64,000 nt of DNA, taken from DAOTWC01 sp048499435 (GTDB lineage Bacteria > Chloroflexota > Anaerolineae > Aggregatilineales > Phototrophicaceae). The number at the start of each line of letters is the position of its first letter. Position 1 is the stretch's first letter. The stretch covers positions 62,001-126,000 of the forward strand of contig JASNZW010000004.1 in NCBI GenBank assembly GCA_048499435.1, read 5' to 3'. This document shows, in pieces, positions 16,374 to 24,630 of the stretch. The notes below the pieces were generated by a model. It was not told the origin of the DNA and did not search any database. It saw only the letters and a program-made list of their open reading frames with translations. Both the position numbers and the translations under genes were made by a program.

Positions 16374-16413
16374 ATTATAGCGCGCTGGTATCGGCGCTGC
16401 CGCCTGCTATAAT
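16374..16413. promoter_or_regulatory. Divergent -10 boxes of SulP (minus) and MurJ (plus)
   Basis: TATAAT on the minus strand at 16374-16379 serves the SulP gene. TATAAT on the plus strand at 16408-16413 lies only 8 bases before the murJ ATG, so murJ would be transcribed without a leader. No clear -35 hexamers are seen for either. Confidence 0.55.
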
Positions 16414-16421
16414 CCGCGCTC

Positions 16422-18029
16422 ATGGCTGACACGCGCGCGCTTTCTAACGCACAGATCATCCGCGCCGCCGGCGTGGTGTTGGTGGGCTTTCTGGCCAGCG
16501 GCGTGCTGGGGCTGGTGCGCACCGCCGTGATTGGCGCGCAGTTCGGCACCAGCGCCGCGCTGGAGGCGTTCATCGCGGCGCAGCGCATCCCGGAGATCAT
16601 CTTTGTGCTGGTGGCGGGCGGCGCGCTGGGGTCGTCGTTTATCCCCATCTACGCCCGGCTGCGCGAACAGAGCAGCGCTGAAGCCTGGCGGCTGGCCAGC
16701 GCCGTCATGACGCTGGCGGCGCTGGCGGCGGCGGCGCTGGCGGGCGTCGTGGCGCTGGCCGCGCCCTGGCTGGTGAGCAGCGTGCTGCTGCGCCAGTCGC
16801 CGCCGGAGGCGCAGGCGCTCACGGTCGAGATGATGCGCCTGATGATGGTCACGCCGGCGATCTTCGCCATCAGCGGGCTGGTGATGGGCATTTTGCAGGC
16901 GCATGGGCTGTTTTTGCTGCCGGCGCTGGCGATCAGCATGAACAACATCGGCCTGATTGTCGGCGCGCTGGTGATCGCGCCGGCGCTGCCGCCGGACCCC
17001 GGCCTGGGGCAGGTGGGCGGGGCGAATGTCTACGGGCTGGCGTATGGCGCGGTGCTGAGCGCGCTGCTGCATCTGGCGGTGCAGCTTCCCGGCCTGTGGC
17101 GCATCCGGGCGCGGCTGCGCCTGCTGCCTGACTGGCGCGCGCCGGGCGTGCTGCGCGTGCTGGCGCTGATGGGGCCGCGCGTGCTGGGCCTGGCGGTGGT
17201 GCAGGTTAACTTCGTGGTCAACATCATCCTGGCGGACCGCATGGTCACCGGCAGCCTGGCCGCGCTGACTTACGCCTTTACGCTTATGTTCTTCGCCCTG
17301 GGCGTGATCGGCCAGAGCGTGGGCGCGGCGGTGTTCCCGACGCTGTCGGCGCTGGCGGCGGCCAACGATATGGACGGCTTCAAGGACCGGCTGGCGCGAG
17401 CTATGCGCGGTGTGCTGTTTCTGGCGCTGCCGGCCACGGTGGCGCTGATCGCGCTGGGCGCGCCGCTGGTCGAGGCGCTGTATCAGCGCGGCGAGTGGAC
17501 GGCGGAGGGCACAGCGGCGACGGCCTGGGCGCTGGCGTTTTACGCCGTCGGCATCGCCGGTTTCGCGCTGCTGGAGGTGCTGTCGCGCGCGTTTTACGCG
17601 CTGGCCGACACCTGGACGCCGGTGCGCGTGGGTATCGTCACGATGCTGGCCAATATCGTTCTTAGCCTGATTTTCATCCAGTTGATCGGCGAGCCGGGCA
17701 GCCTGGCGCGCGGCCCGTTCGCCGGGCTGGCGCTGGCGAACGCGCTCACGACGCTGCTGGAGGCGCTGGCGCTGTGGTGGCTGCTGCGGCGGCGTGTCGG
17801 CGGGGTCAATGATGGCTACGTGCTGGCCGGCGCGGCGCGGACCGGGCTGGCGGCGCTGGCGATGGGCGCGGCGCTGCTGCTGGTGGTGGGCGCGCTGGAC
17901 AGCGCGCGGGCGGCGCTGGCGGTGGGTGTGGTGGTGGGCGGCGCGGTATTCTTCGGCGCGGCGGCGGCTCTGCGCCTGGACGAGGCGGTCACGGTGCCGC
18001 GCGCGCTGCTGCGCCGGCTGCGGCGGTGA
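16422..18029 (+). CDS. murJ: Lipid II flippase MurJ (MviN)
   Basis: This 535-residue polytopic MOP-superfamily protein flips lipid-linked peptidoglycan precursor across the cytoplasmic membrane. The N-terminal region LGLVRTAVIGAQFGTSAALEAFIAAQRIPEIIF contains the conserved R of GxxRxxxxAxxFGxxxxxDAFxxAxxxP, and FIPIY follows (family FxPxF). It has about 14 hydrophobic segments. The frame begins at the ATG 8 bases after TATAAT, leaving no room for a Shine-Dalgarno, consistent with a leaderless mRNA. The C-terminal end converges on xseB. Confidence 0.93.
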   Translation: MADTRALSNAQIIRAAGVVLVGFLASGVLGLVRTAVIGAQFGTSAALEAFIAAQRIPEIIFVLVAGGALGSSFIPIYARLREQSSAEAWRLASAVMTLAALAAAALAGVVALAAPWLVSSVLLRQSPPEAQALTVEMMRLMMVTPAIFAISGLVMGILQAHGLFLLPALAISMNNIGLIVGALVIAPALPPDPGLGQVGGANVYGLAYGAVLSALLHLAVQLPGLWRIRARLRLLPDWRAPGVLRVLALMGPRVLGLAVVQVNFVVNIILADRMVTGSLAALTYAFTLMFFALGVIGQSVGAAVFPTLSALAAANDMDGFKDRLARAMRGVLFLALPATVALIALGAPLVEALYQRGEWTAEGTAATAWALAFYAVGIAGFALLEVLSRAFYALADTWTPVRVGIVTMLANIVLSLIFIQLIGEPGSLARGPFAGLALANALTTLLEALALWWLLRRRVGGVNDGYVLAGAARTGLAALAMGAALLLVVGALDSARAALAVGVVVGGAVFFGAAAALRLDEAVTVPRALLRRLRR

Positions 18030-18036
18030 GGCTGTT

Positions 18037-18082
18037 TATCCCAACATTTCCCAAATTTGGGATAACATGGGATACGTGGGAT
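18037..18082. repeat. Compound palindrome between convergent murJ and xseB
   Basis: A perfect 14-bp palindrome TCCCAAATTTGGGA (18049-18062) lies inside outer arms TATCCCA (18037-18043) and TGGGATA (18068-18074). A further TGGGAT follows at 18077-18082. It fills the 55-base convergent gap. It could be a two-way terminator without U-runs or a protein-binding array. Confidence 0.6.
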
Positions 18083-18084
18083 TC

Positions 18085-18300
18085 TCACGCCAGGGGCGTG
18101 AGCGTGCCGTCGTCGTTGAGCTGGCTGACGCGCAGCTCGGCGCTGTCCAGCAGCGCCTGACAGTGGGCGGCGAGCTGGCGTCCGCGCTCATACAGCGCGA
18201 CGGCGTCCTCCAGCGGCAGCTCGCCGCTTTCCAGCCGGGCGATGATGTCGTCCAGCTCGGCATACGCGGTCTCAAAAGAGAGGTCGCTGATATGGCTCAT
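18085..18300 (-). CDS. xseB: Exodeoxyribonuclease VII small subunit
   Basis: A 71-residue protein with the typical pattern SFETAYAELDDIIARLESGELPLEDAVALYERGRQL and a short tail. It pairs with XseA to degrade single-stranded DNA. The ATG at 18300 has an AAGGAAGGA ribosome-binding site; a longer frame to 18345 lacks one. It overlaps the end of xseA by 29 bases, the normal xseA-xseB coupling. Confidence 0.95.
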   Translation of the reverse strand: MSHISDLSFETAYAELDDIIARLESGELPLEDAVALYERGRQLAAHCQALLDSAELRVSQLNDDGTLTPLA

Positions 18301-19510
18301 CGGGTCCTTCCTTCTCTCCGCTGGCGCGGGCGCTGATCGTTCCATCGTGCAGGCGAATGCTGAGGCGCTCGCCGGGTTGGACGGCGTTCGCGCTGGCCAC
18401 GCGCGCGCCGCTGGCGCTGTAGGTGACGATGGCGTAGCCGCGCGCCAGGATCGCCTGCGGGCTGGCCGCCGTCAGCGCGGCATGGCGGGCCGCCAGCCGT
18501 TCGCGCAGCAGGGCGATATGCTGCCGCTGCTGGCGTTCGAGACGGGCGGCGCGGTCGTCAACGCGCTGGCGCAGCAGCGCCACGCGCCGCGCCGGGGACA
18601 CATGCCCCAGCGTGCGCGCCGCGGCGGCGACTTCGCCGCGCAGGCTGTCTACACGCGCCAGCGCCGCGCCTTCCAGGGCGCGGGCGGCGGCGCTGAGGCC
18701 GGCGCGCAGGTCGGCGATGTCGGGCGCGGCCTGTTCCGCCGCCGCTGACGGCGTGGGCGCGCGCAGGTCCGACACGAAATCCACCAGCGTGAAATCCGTT
18801 TCGTGGCCGACGCCGGTGATCACCGGGACGCGGCTGGCGGCGACCGCACGCGCCACGCCTTCATCGTTAAAGGCCCACAGGTCCTCAATGCTGCCGCCGC
18901 CGCGCACCAGCAGGATCACGTCGCAGGCGTCGTGGGCGTTGAGGCGCGCCAGCGCGGCGACGATCTGCGCCGGGGCGCCGCTGCCCTGCACCGGCGTCGC
19001 GCTGAGGACGGCCTGCGCCAGCGGGAAGCGGCGGCGCAGCACGTTCTGCACGTCCTGGAAGGCGGCGGCTTCCGGCGAGGTGATGATGCCGATGCGCTGC
19101 GGGAAGGCGGGAATGGGCTGCCGGGGCCGGTCGAACAGGCCCTCAGCGCGCAGCTTCTCTTTGAGCTGCTCCAGCCGGGCGTAAAGATCGCCCAGGCCGG
19201 CGCGCTGAACGGCGTCGGCGTAAAGCTGGTATTCGCCGCGCGGCGCGTAAACGCTGACGCGCCCGTGCGCCAGCACCGCGTCGCCGTTTTCCGGCGTGAA
19301 GCCCTGGCGCGCCGCGTGCGAGCGCCACAGCGCGCAGCGAAGCTGGGCCTGGCCGTCCTTGAGCGTGAAATACCAGTGGCCAGACGCCGCCACCGTCATG
19401 TTTGAGATTTCGCCCTGCACCCACACGTCCTGGAGCGTGGCGTCGGTTTCAAACAGTGCGCCGATATGGGCCGTGAGGTCGGTGACAGAGTACGTAAGCG
19501 GTTCAAACAT
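18272..19510 (-). CDS. xseA: Exodeoxyribonuclease VII large subunit
   Basis: A 412-residue protein. The OB-fold N-terminus (TYSVTDLTAHIGALFETD, WVQGEISNM, GHWYFTLKDGQAQL) is followed by the catalytic domain: IGIITSPEAAAFQDVQNVLRRRFP, VQGSGAPAQIVAALARLN, LVRGGGSIEDLWAFNDE and the GVGHETDFTLVDFVSDLRAPTPSAAAE signature. A long helical region and a short C-terminus (RGYAIVT) complete it. The frame continues to 19546, but that ATG is only 5 bases from a TATAAT box, so the next Met at 19510 is the likelier start. Confidence 0.95.
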   Translation of the reverse strand: MFEPLTYSVTDLTAHIGALFETDATLQDVWVQGEISNMTVAASGHWYFTLKDGQAQLRCALWRSHAARQGFTPENGDAVLAHGRVSVYAPRGEYQLYADAVQRAGLGDLYARLEQLKEKLRAEGLFDRPRQPIPAFPQRIGIITSPEAAAFQDVQNVLRRRFPLAQAVLSATPVQGSGAPAQIVAALARLNAHDACDVILLVRGGGSIEDLWAFNDEGVARAVAASRVPVITGVGHETDFTLVDFVSDLRAPTPSAAAEQAAPDIADLRAGLSAAARALEGAALARVDSLRGEVAAAARTLGHVSPARRVALLRQRVDDRAARLERQQRQHIALLRERLAARHAALTAASPQAILARGYAIVTYSASGARVASANAVQPGERLSIRLHDGTISARASGEKEGPDEPYQRPLF

Positions 19511-19545
19511 AGGGGCCGCCGGCTGATAGATCGCGAACGGGCACA

Positions 19546-19574
19546 TTGACCATTATACAGTTGCGGGCCATAAT
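19546..19574. promoter_or_regulatory. Interleaved divergent promoters: xseA (minus) and small gene (plus)
   Basis: On the plus strand TTGACC (19546-19551), a 17-base spacer and CATAAT (19569-19574) point to the gene at 19619. On the minus strand TATAAT (19557-19552) points to xseA. The minus -10 lies within the plus spacer, so polymerases at the two promoters should exclude each other. Confidence 0.6.
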
Positions 19575-19618
19575 TGCCGAAGTTCGACGCACAGCAGCGA
19601 AGGGCAGGTTTGATCGCG

Positions 19619-19915
19619 ATGGGTTATCTTACCGAGGAACAGCGCGCGGCGCTGGCGCGCGACCTGAAGCAGATGAGCTTCAGGCAGGCCAACTGGAAAG
19701 TCAAGCGTATGGACCCGCACGGGCGGCTGGTGTATTACCGCAACGCGCAGCGGTCCCGGCGCTGGTTCACTCGCTATGAGCTGGCCGGGCTGGGCACGCG
19801 GGTAACGCTGGTGGAGAACCACAGCGTGCATGCCAAACCCAACAGCGCCCTGCTGGATTCAGATTTCGAGCTGGTGGATGTGATTGTCGAGCCGACGCCG
19901 GACAACCGGCTTTAG
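19619..19915 (+). CDS. Small basic protein of unknown function
   Basis: A 98-residue protein with many aromatic and basic residues in the first half (MSFRQANWKVKRMDPHGRLVYYRNAQRSRRWFTRYEL) and an acidic tail. There is no signal peptide or membrane helix. The frame opens upstream at a TTG (19574) that overlaps the CATAAT box, so the ATG at 19619 is preferred. Its own promoter suggests it is real. The basic half could contact nucleic acid, but this is a guess. It is followed 27 bases later by a GlsB-like gene. Confidence 0.65.
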   Translation: MGYLTEEQRAALARDLKQMSFRQANWKVKRMDPHGRLVYYRNAQRSRRWFTRYELAGLGTRVTLVENHSVHAKPNSALLDSDFELVDVIVEPTPDNRL

Positions 19916-19942
19916 CGCGGCGCAAGACGGAAAGGAAGTGCT

Positions 19943-20251
19943 ATGCCGGGGCTGGACCAGCCTGTTACTATCACGTTTGTGCCAGAGCAGATCATCACCT
20001 GGCTGATTATCGGCCTGGTGGCCGGTTTTCTGGCAAGCCTGCTGATCGGCGGCGCGCGCCTGAACGCGACAACCAGCATCATCATCGGGCTGATCGGCGC
20101 GCTGGTGGGCGGCTTTTTGTTTACGCTGTTCCAGATACCGGTCGCGCCGGCGCTAATGGGCGGCATCACGATCCGCTATATTGACGTGATCATCTCGTTT
20201 GTCGGCGCGGTGGTCATCCTGCTGATCGTCGCGGTGCTGCGCCGGCGCTGA
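19943..20251 (+). CDS. GlsB/YeaQ/YmgE-family small membrane protein
   Basis: A 102-residue protein with three hydrophobic segments (ITWLIIGLVAGFLASLLIGG, TSIIIGLIGALVGGFLFTLF, VIISFVGAVVILLIVAVL). The glycine-rich pattern of the first two is that of transglycosylase-associated (YeaQ/GlsB) proteins, often stress-induced and of unresolved biochemical role. This member has an extended third segment. GGAAG precedes the ATG. Confidence 0.8.
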   Translation: MPGLDQPVTITFVPEQIITWLIIGLVAGFLASLLIGGARLNATTSIIIGLIGALVGGFLFTLFQIPVAPALMGGITIRYIDVIISFVGAVVILLIVAVLRRR

Positions 20252-20275
20252 GGCGCGCCCTGCGCCCCCCCCGGT

Positions 20276-20296
20276 CCCCCTTCGCGCGGAAGGGGG
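20276..20296. terminator. Hairpin between convergent GlsB-like gene and fabI
   Basis: CCCCCTTC (20276-20283) pairs with GAAGGGGG (20289-20296) around a 5-base loop. There is no U-run on either side, so termination strength is doubtful. Confidence 0.4.
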
Positions 20297-20323
20297 AACA
20301 CAGGGGCGGCCAGCGGCCCGGCG

Positions 20324-21121
20324 CTACAGGTTCGCCAGGTCCTCTTCGGTGGCCGTCAGGCCGAGGATATTGTAGCCGGCGTCTACGTGGATGACTTCGC
20401 CAGTGACCGCGCTGCTGAGGTCAGACGCCAGCCACAGCGCGGTGTTGCCCACGTCGTCCTGCGACACCAGCCGGCGCAGCGGGGACGCCTTCTCAGAATA
20501 CTTGAGCATCATGCGGAAGCCGGGCACGCCCGCCGCCGCCAGCGTCTTGATCGGCCCGGCGCTGATAGCGTTGACGCGGATGTTCTTCGGCCCCAGGTCA
20601 TTGGCGAGGTAGCGCGTGATCGTTTCGAGGGCGGCTTTGGCCACCGCCATGACGTGATAGCGCGGCATGACTTTCTCGGCGGCGTAGTACGTCAGGCTCA
20701 TGATGCTGCCGCCGTCGGTCATGAGCGGCTCGGCGCGCCGGGTGAGGGCGATCAGGCTGTAGGCGCTGATATCGAGCGCCAGCGCGAAGCCGTCGCGTGT
20801 GACATCGAGGAAGCGCCCGTCCATGTCGGCGCGGTTGGCGAAGGCCACACAGTGCACCAGCGTGTCAATTTTGCCGAAGCGCGCTTTAGCCTTCACGAAC
20901 AGGGCGTCAATCTCGTCATCGCTGGCGACATCACACTGTTCAACAAAGTCACAGCCGATTTCTTCCGCCAGCGGCCGCACGCGCTTTTCCAGCACTTCGC
21001 CGGCGTAGCTCAGGCCGATGGTGGCCCCGGCGTCGTGCAGCGCTTTGGTGATGCCCCAGGCGATTGAGTTCTTATTGGCGACGCCGAACACCAGCGCCAC
21101 TTTGCCGTCCATTAATCCCAT
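20324..21121 (-). CDS. fabI: Enoyl-[acyl-carrier-protein] reductase (NADH) FabI
   Basis: This 265-residue SDR-fold enzyme performs the last reduction of each fatty-acid elongation cycle. It has the FabI-type nucleotide site GVANKNSIAWGITKAL. The catalytic Tyr/Lys region is YYAAEKVMPRYHVMAVAKAALE (Y-x6-K), and GPIKTLAAAGVPGF follows in the substrate loop. The ATG at 21121 has GAGGG 7-8 bases upstream; an in-frame ATG at 21157 has no such site. The gene stands alone, away from other fab genes. Confidence 0.95.
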   Translation of the reverse strand: MGLMDGKVALVFGVANKNSIAWGITKALHDAGATIGLSYAGEVLEKRVRPLAEEIGCDFVEQCDVASDDEIDALFVKAKARFGKIDTLVHCVAFANRADMDGRFLDVTRDGFALALDISAYSLIALTRRAEPLMTDGGSIMSLTYYAAEKVMPRYHVMAVAKAALETITRYLANDLGPKNIRVNAISAGPIKTLAAAGVPGFRMMLKYSEKASPLRRLVSQDDVGNTALWLASDLSSAVTGEVIHVDAGYNILGLTATEEDLANL

Positions 21122-21288
21122 GAGCTTGCCCTCCCGGCACAAATTTTTCGCGGTCATAACTGTAACTGTAACACGCTGGCGGGGCGGACGCTACGCCAGC
21201 GGCGCGCCCGCGCCCGGCTGTGGCTTGCGCGCGCGCGCCGCAGCGCCTAATATCTGCCCTGTTTGAGCGCAGCGCAGCGAGGAACAGC

Positions 21289-22305
21289 ATGACTGAGGGC
21301 AGCCCCATCAAGGTTATTGTCGCGATGGATTTTTCCGACGGGTTGATCGAACAACTGCGCGCGATTTCCCCGCGCCTGCAGGTGGAGCGCCACTTCCCTA
21401 AGGTGCCGGACAGCGCCTGGGCCAACGCTGAGGTGCTTTACACCGGCGCCACCCTGCCAGAGCCGGCCCAGGCCCCGCGCCTGCGCTGGATTCAGCTTCA
21501 GAGCGCGGGCATGGAGCACGTGCTGGACCGCGCCATTGTGCGGGCCGAGGATGTCGAAGTGACTTCGACCAGCGGCATTCACGCCACGCCGATCGCCGAG
21601 TACTGCCTGGCGATGATGCTGGCCTTCGCCTACCGGCTGCCGCAGATGCTGGCGCTGCAGGCGCGCGCGGAGTGGCCGGAGGACCGCTACCGCATCTTCG
21701 CGCCGCGCAGCCTGCGCGGGCAGACGCTGGGCATCGTCGGCTACGGCAGCATCGGGCGCGAGCTGGGGCGCATGGCCGCTGCGCTGGGGATGGTGGTGGT
21801 GGCGACCAAGCGCGACCTGAAGCGCCCGGCGGACGAAGGCGAGTACCGCGAAGCCGGCCTGGGCGACCCTGAAAGCGATATTCCGACGCGGCTGTACCCG
21901 CCGGAGGCGGTCGCTTCGATGGCGGCGGTGTGCGACTACCTGGTGATCGCCGTCCCGCTGACGGATGCCACGCAGCACATGATTAACGAGGATGTGTTCA
22001 GCCGCATGAAGAAACACGCGGTGCTGGTGAATATCGCGCGCGGCGCGATTGTGGACGAGGCGGCGCTGGTCTCGGCGCTGGCGGCGGGCGTAATCGCCGG
22101 GGCGGCGCTGGACGTGTTCGAGGAAGAGCCGCTGCCCGCCACCAGCCCGCTGTGGCAGATGGACAATGTGATTATCAGCCCGCACGTTTCGGGCAACATG
22201 GCGCGCTATTACGAGAAGGCGGCAGCGCTGTTCGCCGAAAACCTGCAGCGCTACCTGGAACACCAGCCGCTGCTCAACCGGCTGAACCGCGCGCGAGGGT
22301 ATTGA
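21289..22305 (+). CDS. D-2-hydroxyacid dehydrogenase family protein
   Basis: A 338-residue NAD(P)-dependent dehydrogenase. It has the Rossmann motif GIVGYGSIGREL, then VPLTDATQHMINEDVFSRMK, NIARGAIVDEAALVSAL (substrate-binding Arg region) and GAALDVFEEEPLPATSPLW. The catalytic His is in ISPHVSGN. It is closest in style to glyoxylate/hydroxypyruvate reductases of the GhrA/YvcT kind; the substrate is not determined. The ATG at 21289 has AGGA upstream, and the frame extension to 21220 is rejected for lack of a site. Confidence 0.9.
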   Translation: MTEGSPIKVIVAMDFSDGLIEQLRAISPRLQVERHFPKVPDSAWANAEVLYTGATLPEPAQAPRLRWIQLQSAGMEHVLDRAIVRAEDVEVTSTSGIHATPIAEYCLAMMLAFAYRLPQMLALQARAEWPEDRYRIFAPRSLRGQTLGIVGYGSIGRELGRMAAALGMVVVATKRDLKRPADEGEYREAGLGDPESDIPTRLYPPEAVASMAAVCDYLVIAVPLTDATQHMINEDVFSRMKKHAVLVNIARGAIVDEAALVSALAAGVIAGAALDVFEEEPLPATSPLWQMDNVIISPHVSGNMARYYEKAAALFAENLQRYLEHQPLLNRLNRARGY

Positions 22306-22326
22306 GCGCGGCGGCCAGCGCGATGG

Positions 22327-22332
22327 TACAAT
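22327..22332 (+). promoter_or_regulatory. Putative -10 box (TACAAT)
   Basis: TACAAT lies 48 bases before the ATG at 22380. The only -35 candidate, TTGAGC at 22302-22307, is 19 bases away. Confidence 0.35.
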
Positions 22333-22379
22333 CGAACTGTGAGAGCAAACGGCTTTATGTTACCTGGGGAGCGCTTTTG

Positions 22380-22934
22380 ATGCCCACGCCTGCGATCAGC
22401 GCCTATCTTGCCCGCAGCAGCCATGACGGCCTGAACGAAGTGATTCAGGTTTTTCGCCATGATTTCGTACAGTATATGGGCATGATTCTGTCATGGGTGA
22501 CGTTGATTGAGAGCGAGGCGAGCGCCGCGCCGGACGCGGATCAGGCGTTCAAAGCGGCCGCCGCGCAGCTTCAGCGCAGCACGGAGCGCGCCTTCAACAG
22601 CGCCAGCGCGCGCCTGCGGCCTGCTGTCCCGGCGGACGGCGACAGCGCCGCGCTGTGCGGGTTCTGGGACACCTTCTTCGCCACATTCAAGGCGGAGGCT
22701 GTTCCGGCGCTGGCGGTGCTGGAGGCGCAGACGCAGGCGCTGGTCAGCCAGCCCGCTTTCGCCACGTTTATTGAGAGCAGCCTGGGGGCCGCCGCCGAAG
22801 GCGACTCCATCGCCGGGCTGCTGCTGCGCCCGTTCGAGCGGCTGCGCGCCATGCTTCAGCCGGAAACGTTCGACGCGCGCATCGCCGAGGTGATCGCCAG
22901 CCGCTACAGCAGCGACGCCGCCCCGGACGCCTGA
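22380..22934 (+). CDS. Helical protein of unknown function
   Basis: A 184-residue, almost entirely helical soluble protein (for example LNEVIQVFRHDFVQYMGMILSWVTLIE, then Ala/Leu/Phe-rich amphipathic helices). No family is recognised. GGGGAG precedes the ATG by 9-10 bases. Its stop is 12 bases before the GTG of the GT39-like gene, so they are probably co-transcribed. The helix-bundle look resembles poly-alanine-rich phasin-like or chaperone-like proteins, but no motif supports either. Confidence 0.6.
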   Translation: MPTPAISAYLARSSHDGLNEVIQVFRHDFVQYMGMILSWVTLIESEASAAPDADQAFKAAAAQLQRSTERAFNSASARLRPAVPADGDSAALCGFWDTFFATFKAEAVPALAVLEAQTQALVSQPAFATFIESSLGAAAEGDSIAGLLLRPFERLRAMLQPETFDARIAEVIASRYSSDAAPDA

Positions 22935-22946
22935 GCGCTGCTGCCT

Positions 22947-24527
22947 GTGCGCGCCCGCCCGCTGGCCTGGCATCATCTGATCGCGCTGCTGCTGGTGTTT
23001 TTTGCCGCCGCCATGAGCGCGCTGGTCAGCCGCGCCGTGTTCGAGCGCCTGCCCCACCTGGAGGACGAGGTCGCCTATCTGTACCAGGCTAAAACGCTGG
23101 CCGGCGGCCAGCTTGTGACCGCCATCCCGGAGCCGCGCCGCGCCTTCTGGCAGCCCTTCGTGGTGGATTACGAGCCGACGGGGATGCGCTTCGGCAAGTA
23201 CTCGCTGGGTTGGCCGCTGCTGCTGGCCCCCGGCGTGCTGGCTGGCCAGCCCTGGCTGGTGAACGCGCTGTGCGCCGCGCTGACGGTGGCGCTGGTTTAC
23301 CGGCTGGGGCGCGAGCTGTTCGGCCCGGACACCGGCGTGATCGCCGCCGCGCTGACGGCTTTCTCGCCGATGGCGCTGCTGCTCAACGGCACGCTGATGG
23401 GCCACACCGCCGCGCTGCTGGCGGTCGCGCTGTTCATGTACGCGCTGCTGCGCGTTGAACGGGGGCGGCGGGCGCTGCGCTGGGGGCTGGTGGGCGGGGC
23501 GGCGCTGGGCCTGCTGGTGATCAACCGCCCGCTGACGGCGGTCGGCATCGGCGCGCCGTTCGTCGCCTATACGGGCCTGCGCCTGCTGCTGGCGGCCCGG
23601 CGCGGCGGCGGCGCGTTCGGCGCGGCGCTGCGCCCGCTGCTGGCGCTGGGCGCGGTGACGCTGGTGATCAGCGCGGCCATTCCGCTTTACAATTACGCCG
23701 CCACCGGCGACCCGACGAAAAACCTGTACACGCTGGTGTGGTCGTACGACCGGGTGGGCTTTGGCGACTGCTGCGGGCGCAGCGGCCACACGCTCGAAAA
23801 GGGGATTCGTCACCTGCGCTTCGACCTGTCGCTGCTGGCGGCGGACCTGTACGGCTGGCAGTTGGGGAGCATCACGCCGGAGCTGCAGGAACACCTGCGC
23901 ACCGAGAGCGACTACTGGCCGCTGATCGGCCTGAGCTGGGCGCTGCTGCCCGCCGGCCTGCTGGTCGGGGCGCGCCGCCGCTGGACGTGGCTGCTGGCGC
24001 TGTCGGCGGCCAGCCTGATCGCGGCGCACGCGGCTTACTGGATTGGCTCGCAGCGCTACAGCACGCGCTACTACTTTGAGGCGCTGGCGGCCTTGTCCCT
24101 CATCAGCGCGCTGCCGCTGGCGTGGCTGGCGCGCCGCAGCGGGCGGCGCTGGCTGGTGTACGGGGTGCTGGCGGCGGCGCTGGCGTACAGCCTGTACGCC
24201 TACAGCACGCCGCGCATTATGGCGCTGTACGGCTTCAACGAGATCAACCGCGCGACGCTGGACGCCATCGAAGCGCGCCGCGACGGCGACCGCCCGGCGC
24301 TGGTGCTGGTCAGCGGGCCGGCCAGCGGCGACAACCGCGTGCGCTGGCGCGCGCTGGGCGCGCTGATGGCGGTCACCAGCCCCTATCTGGACAGCGATAT
24401 CGTCGGCGCGTGGGACACGCTCCAGCCGGGCGTGCGCGCGGCGATCTTAGCGCGCTTCCCTGACCGCCAGGTGATCGAGATGTGGGCTGAGGGCAACCGC
24501 GCTGAGTTTGTGGCCGGCGGCGGCTGA
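22947..24527 (+). CDS. GT39-like membrane glycosyltransferase
   Basis: A 526-residue polytopic protein with GTG start. Near the N-terminus, LPHLEDEVAYLYQAKTLAGG matches the acidic loop of ArnT/PMT-type (GT-C fold) transferases, in which the Asp/Glu pair is catalytic. About 11 hydrophobic helices follow, then a soluble C-terminal portion (ALVLVSGPASGDNRVRWRALGALMAV). It would transfer a sugar from a polyprenyl-phosphate donor on the outer face of the membrane. The acceptor is unknown. It follows the small helical gene by 12 bases. Confidence 0.75.
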   Translation: MRARPLAWHHLIALLLVFFAAAMSALVSRAVFERLPHLEDEVAYLYQAKTLAGGQLVTAIPEPRRAFWQPFVVDYEPTGMRFGKYSLGWPLLLAPGVLAGQPWLVNALCAALTVALVYRLGRELFGPDTGVIAAALTAFSPMALLLNGTLMGHTAALLAVALFMYALLRVERGRRALRWGLVGGAALGLLVINRPLTAVGIGAPFVAYTGLRLLLAARRGGGAFGAALRPLLALGAVTLVISAAIPLYNYAATGDPTKNLYTLVWSYDRVGFGDCCGRSGHTLEKGIRHLRFDLSLLAADLYGWQLGSITPELQEHLRTESDYWPLIGLSWALLPAGLLVGARRRWTWLLALSAASLIAAHAAYWIGSQRYSTRYYFEALAALSLISALPLAWLARRSGRRWLVYGVLAAALAYSLYAYSTPRIMALYGFNEINRATLDAIEARRDGDRPALVLVSGPASGDNRVRWRALGALMAVTSPYLDSDIVGAWDTLQPGVRAAILARFPDRQVIEMWAEGNRAEFVAGGG

Positions 24528-24598
24528 CGCGCCCCCGCGCGACCCTGCGCGCGGCTGAGTCGTATATGAGGGGTGAGGGGCGTCGCCCGGTAACAGTG

Positions 24599-24604
24599 TA
24601 TAAT
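24599..24604 (+). promoter_or_regulatory. -10 box (TATAAT) of the ArsA-like gene
   Basis: A perfect TATAAT lies 26 bases before the ATG at 24631, in a context with CAGCGGCGC downstream. The -35 is not clear. Confidence 0.45.
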
Positions 24605-24630
24605 CAGCGGCGCATAATAAAAGGACAACC

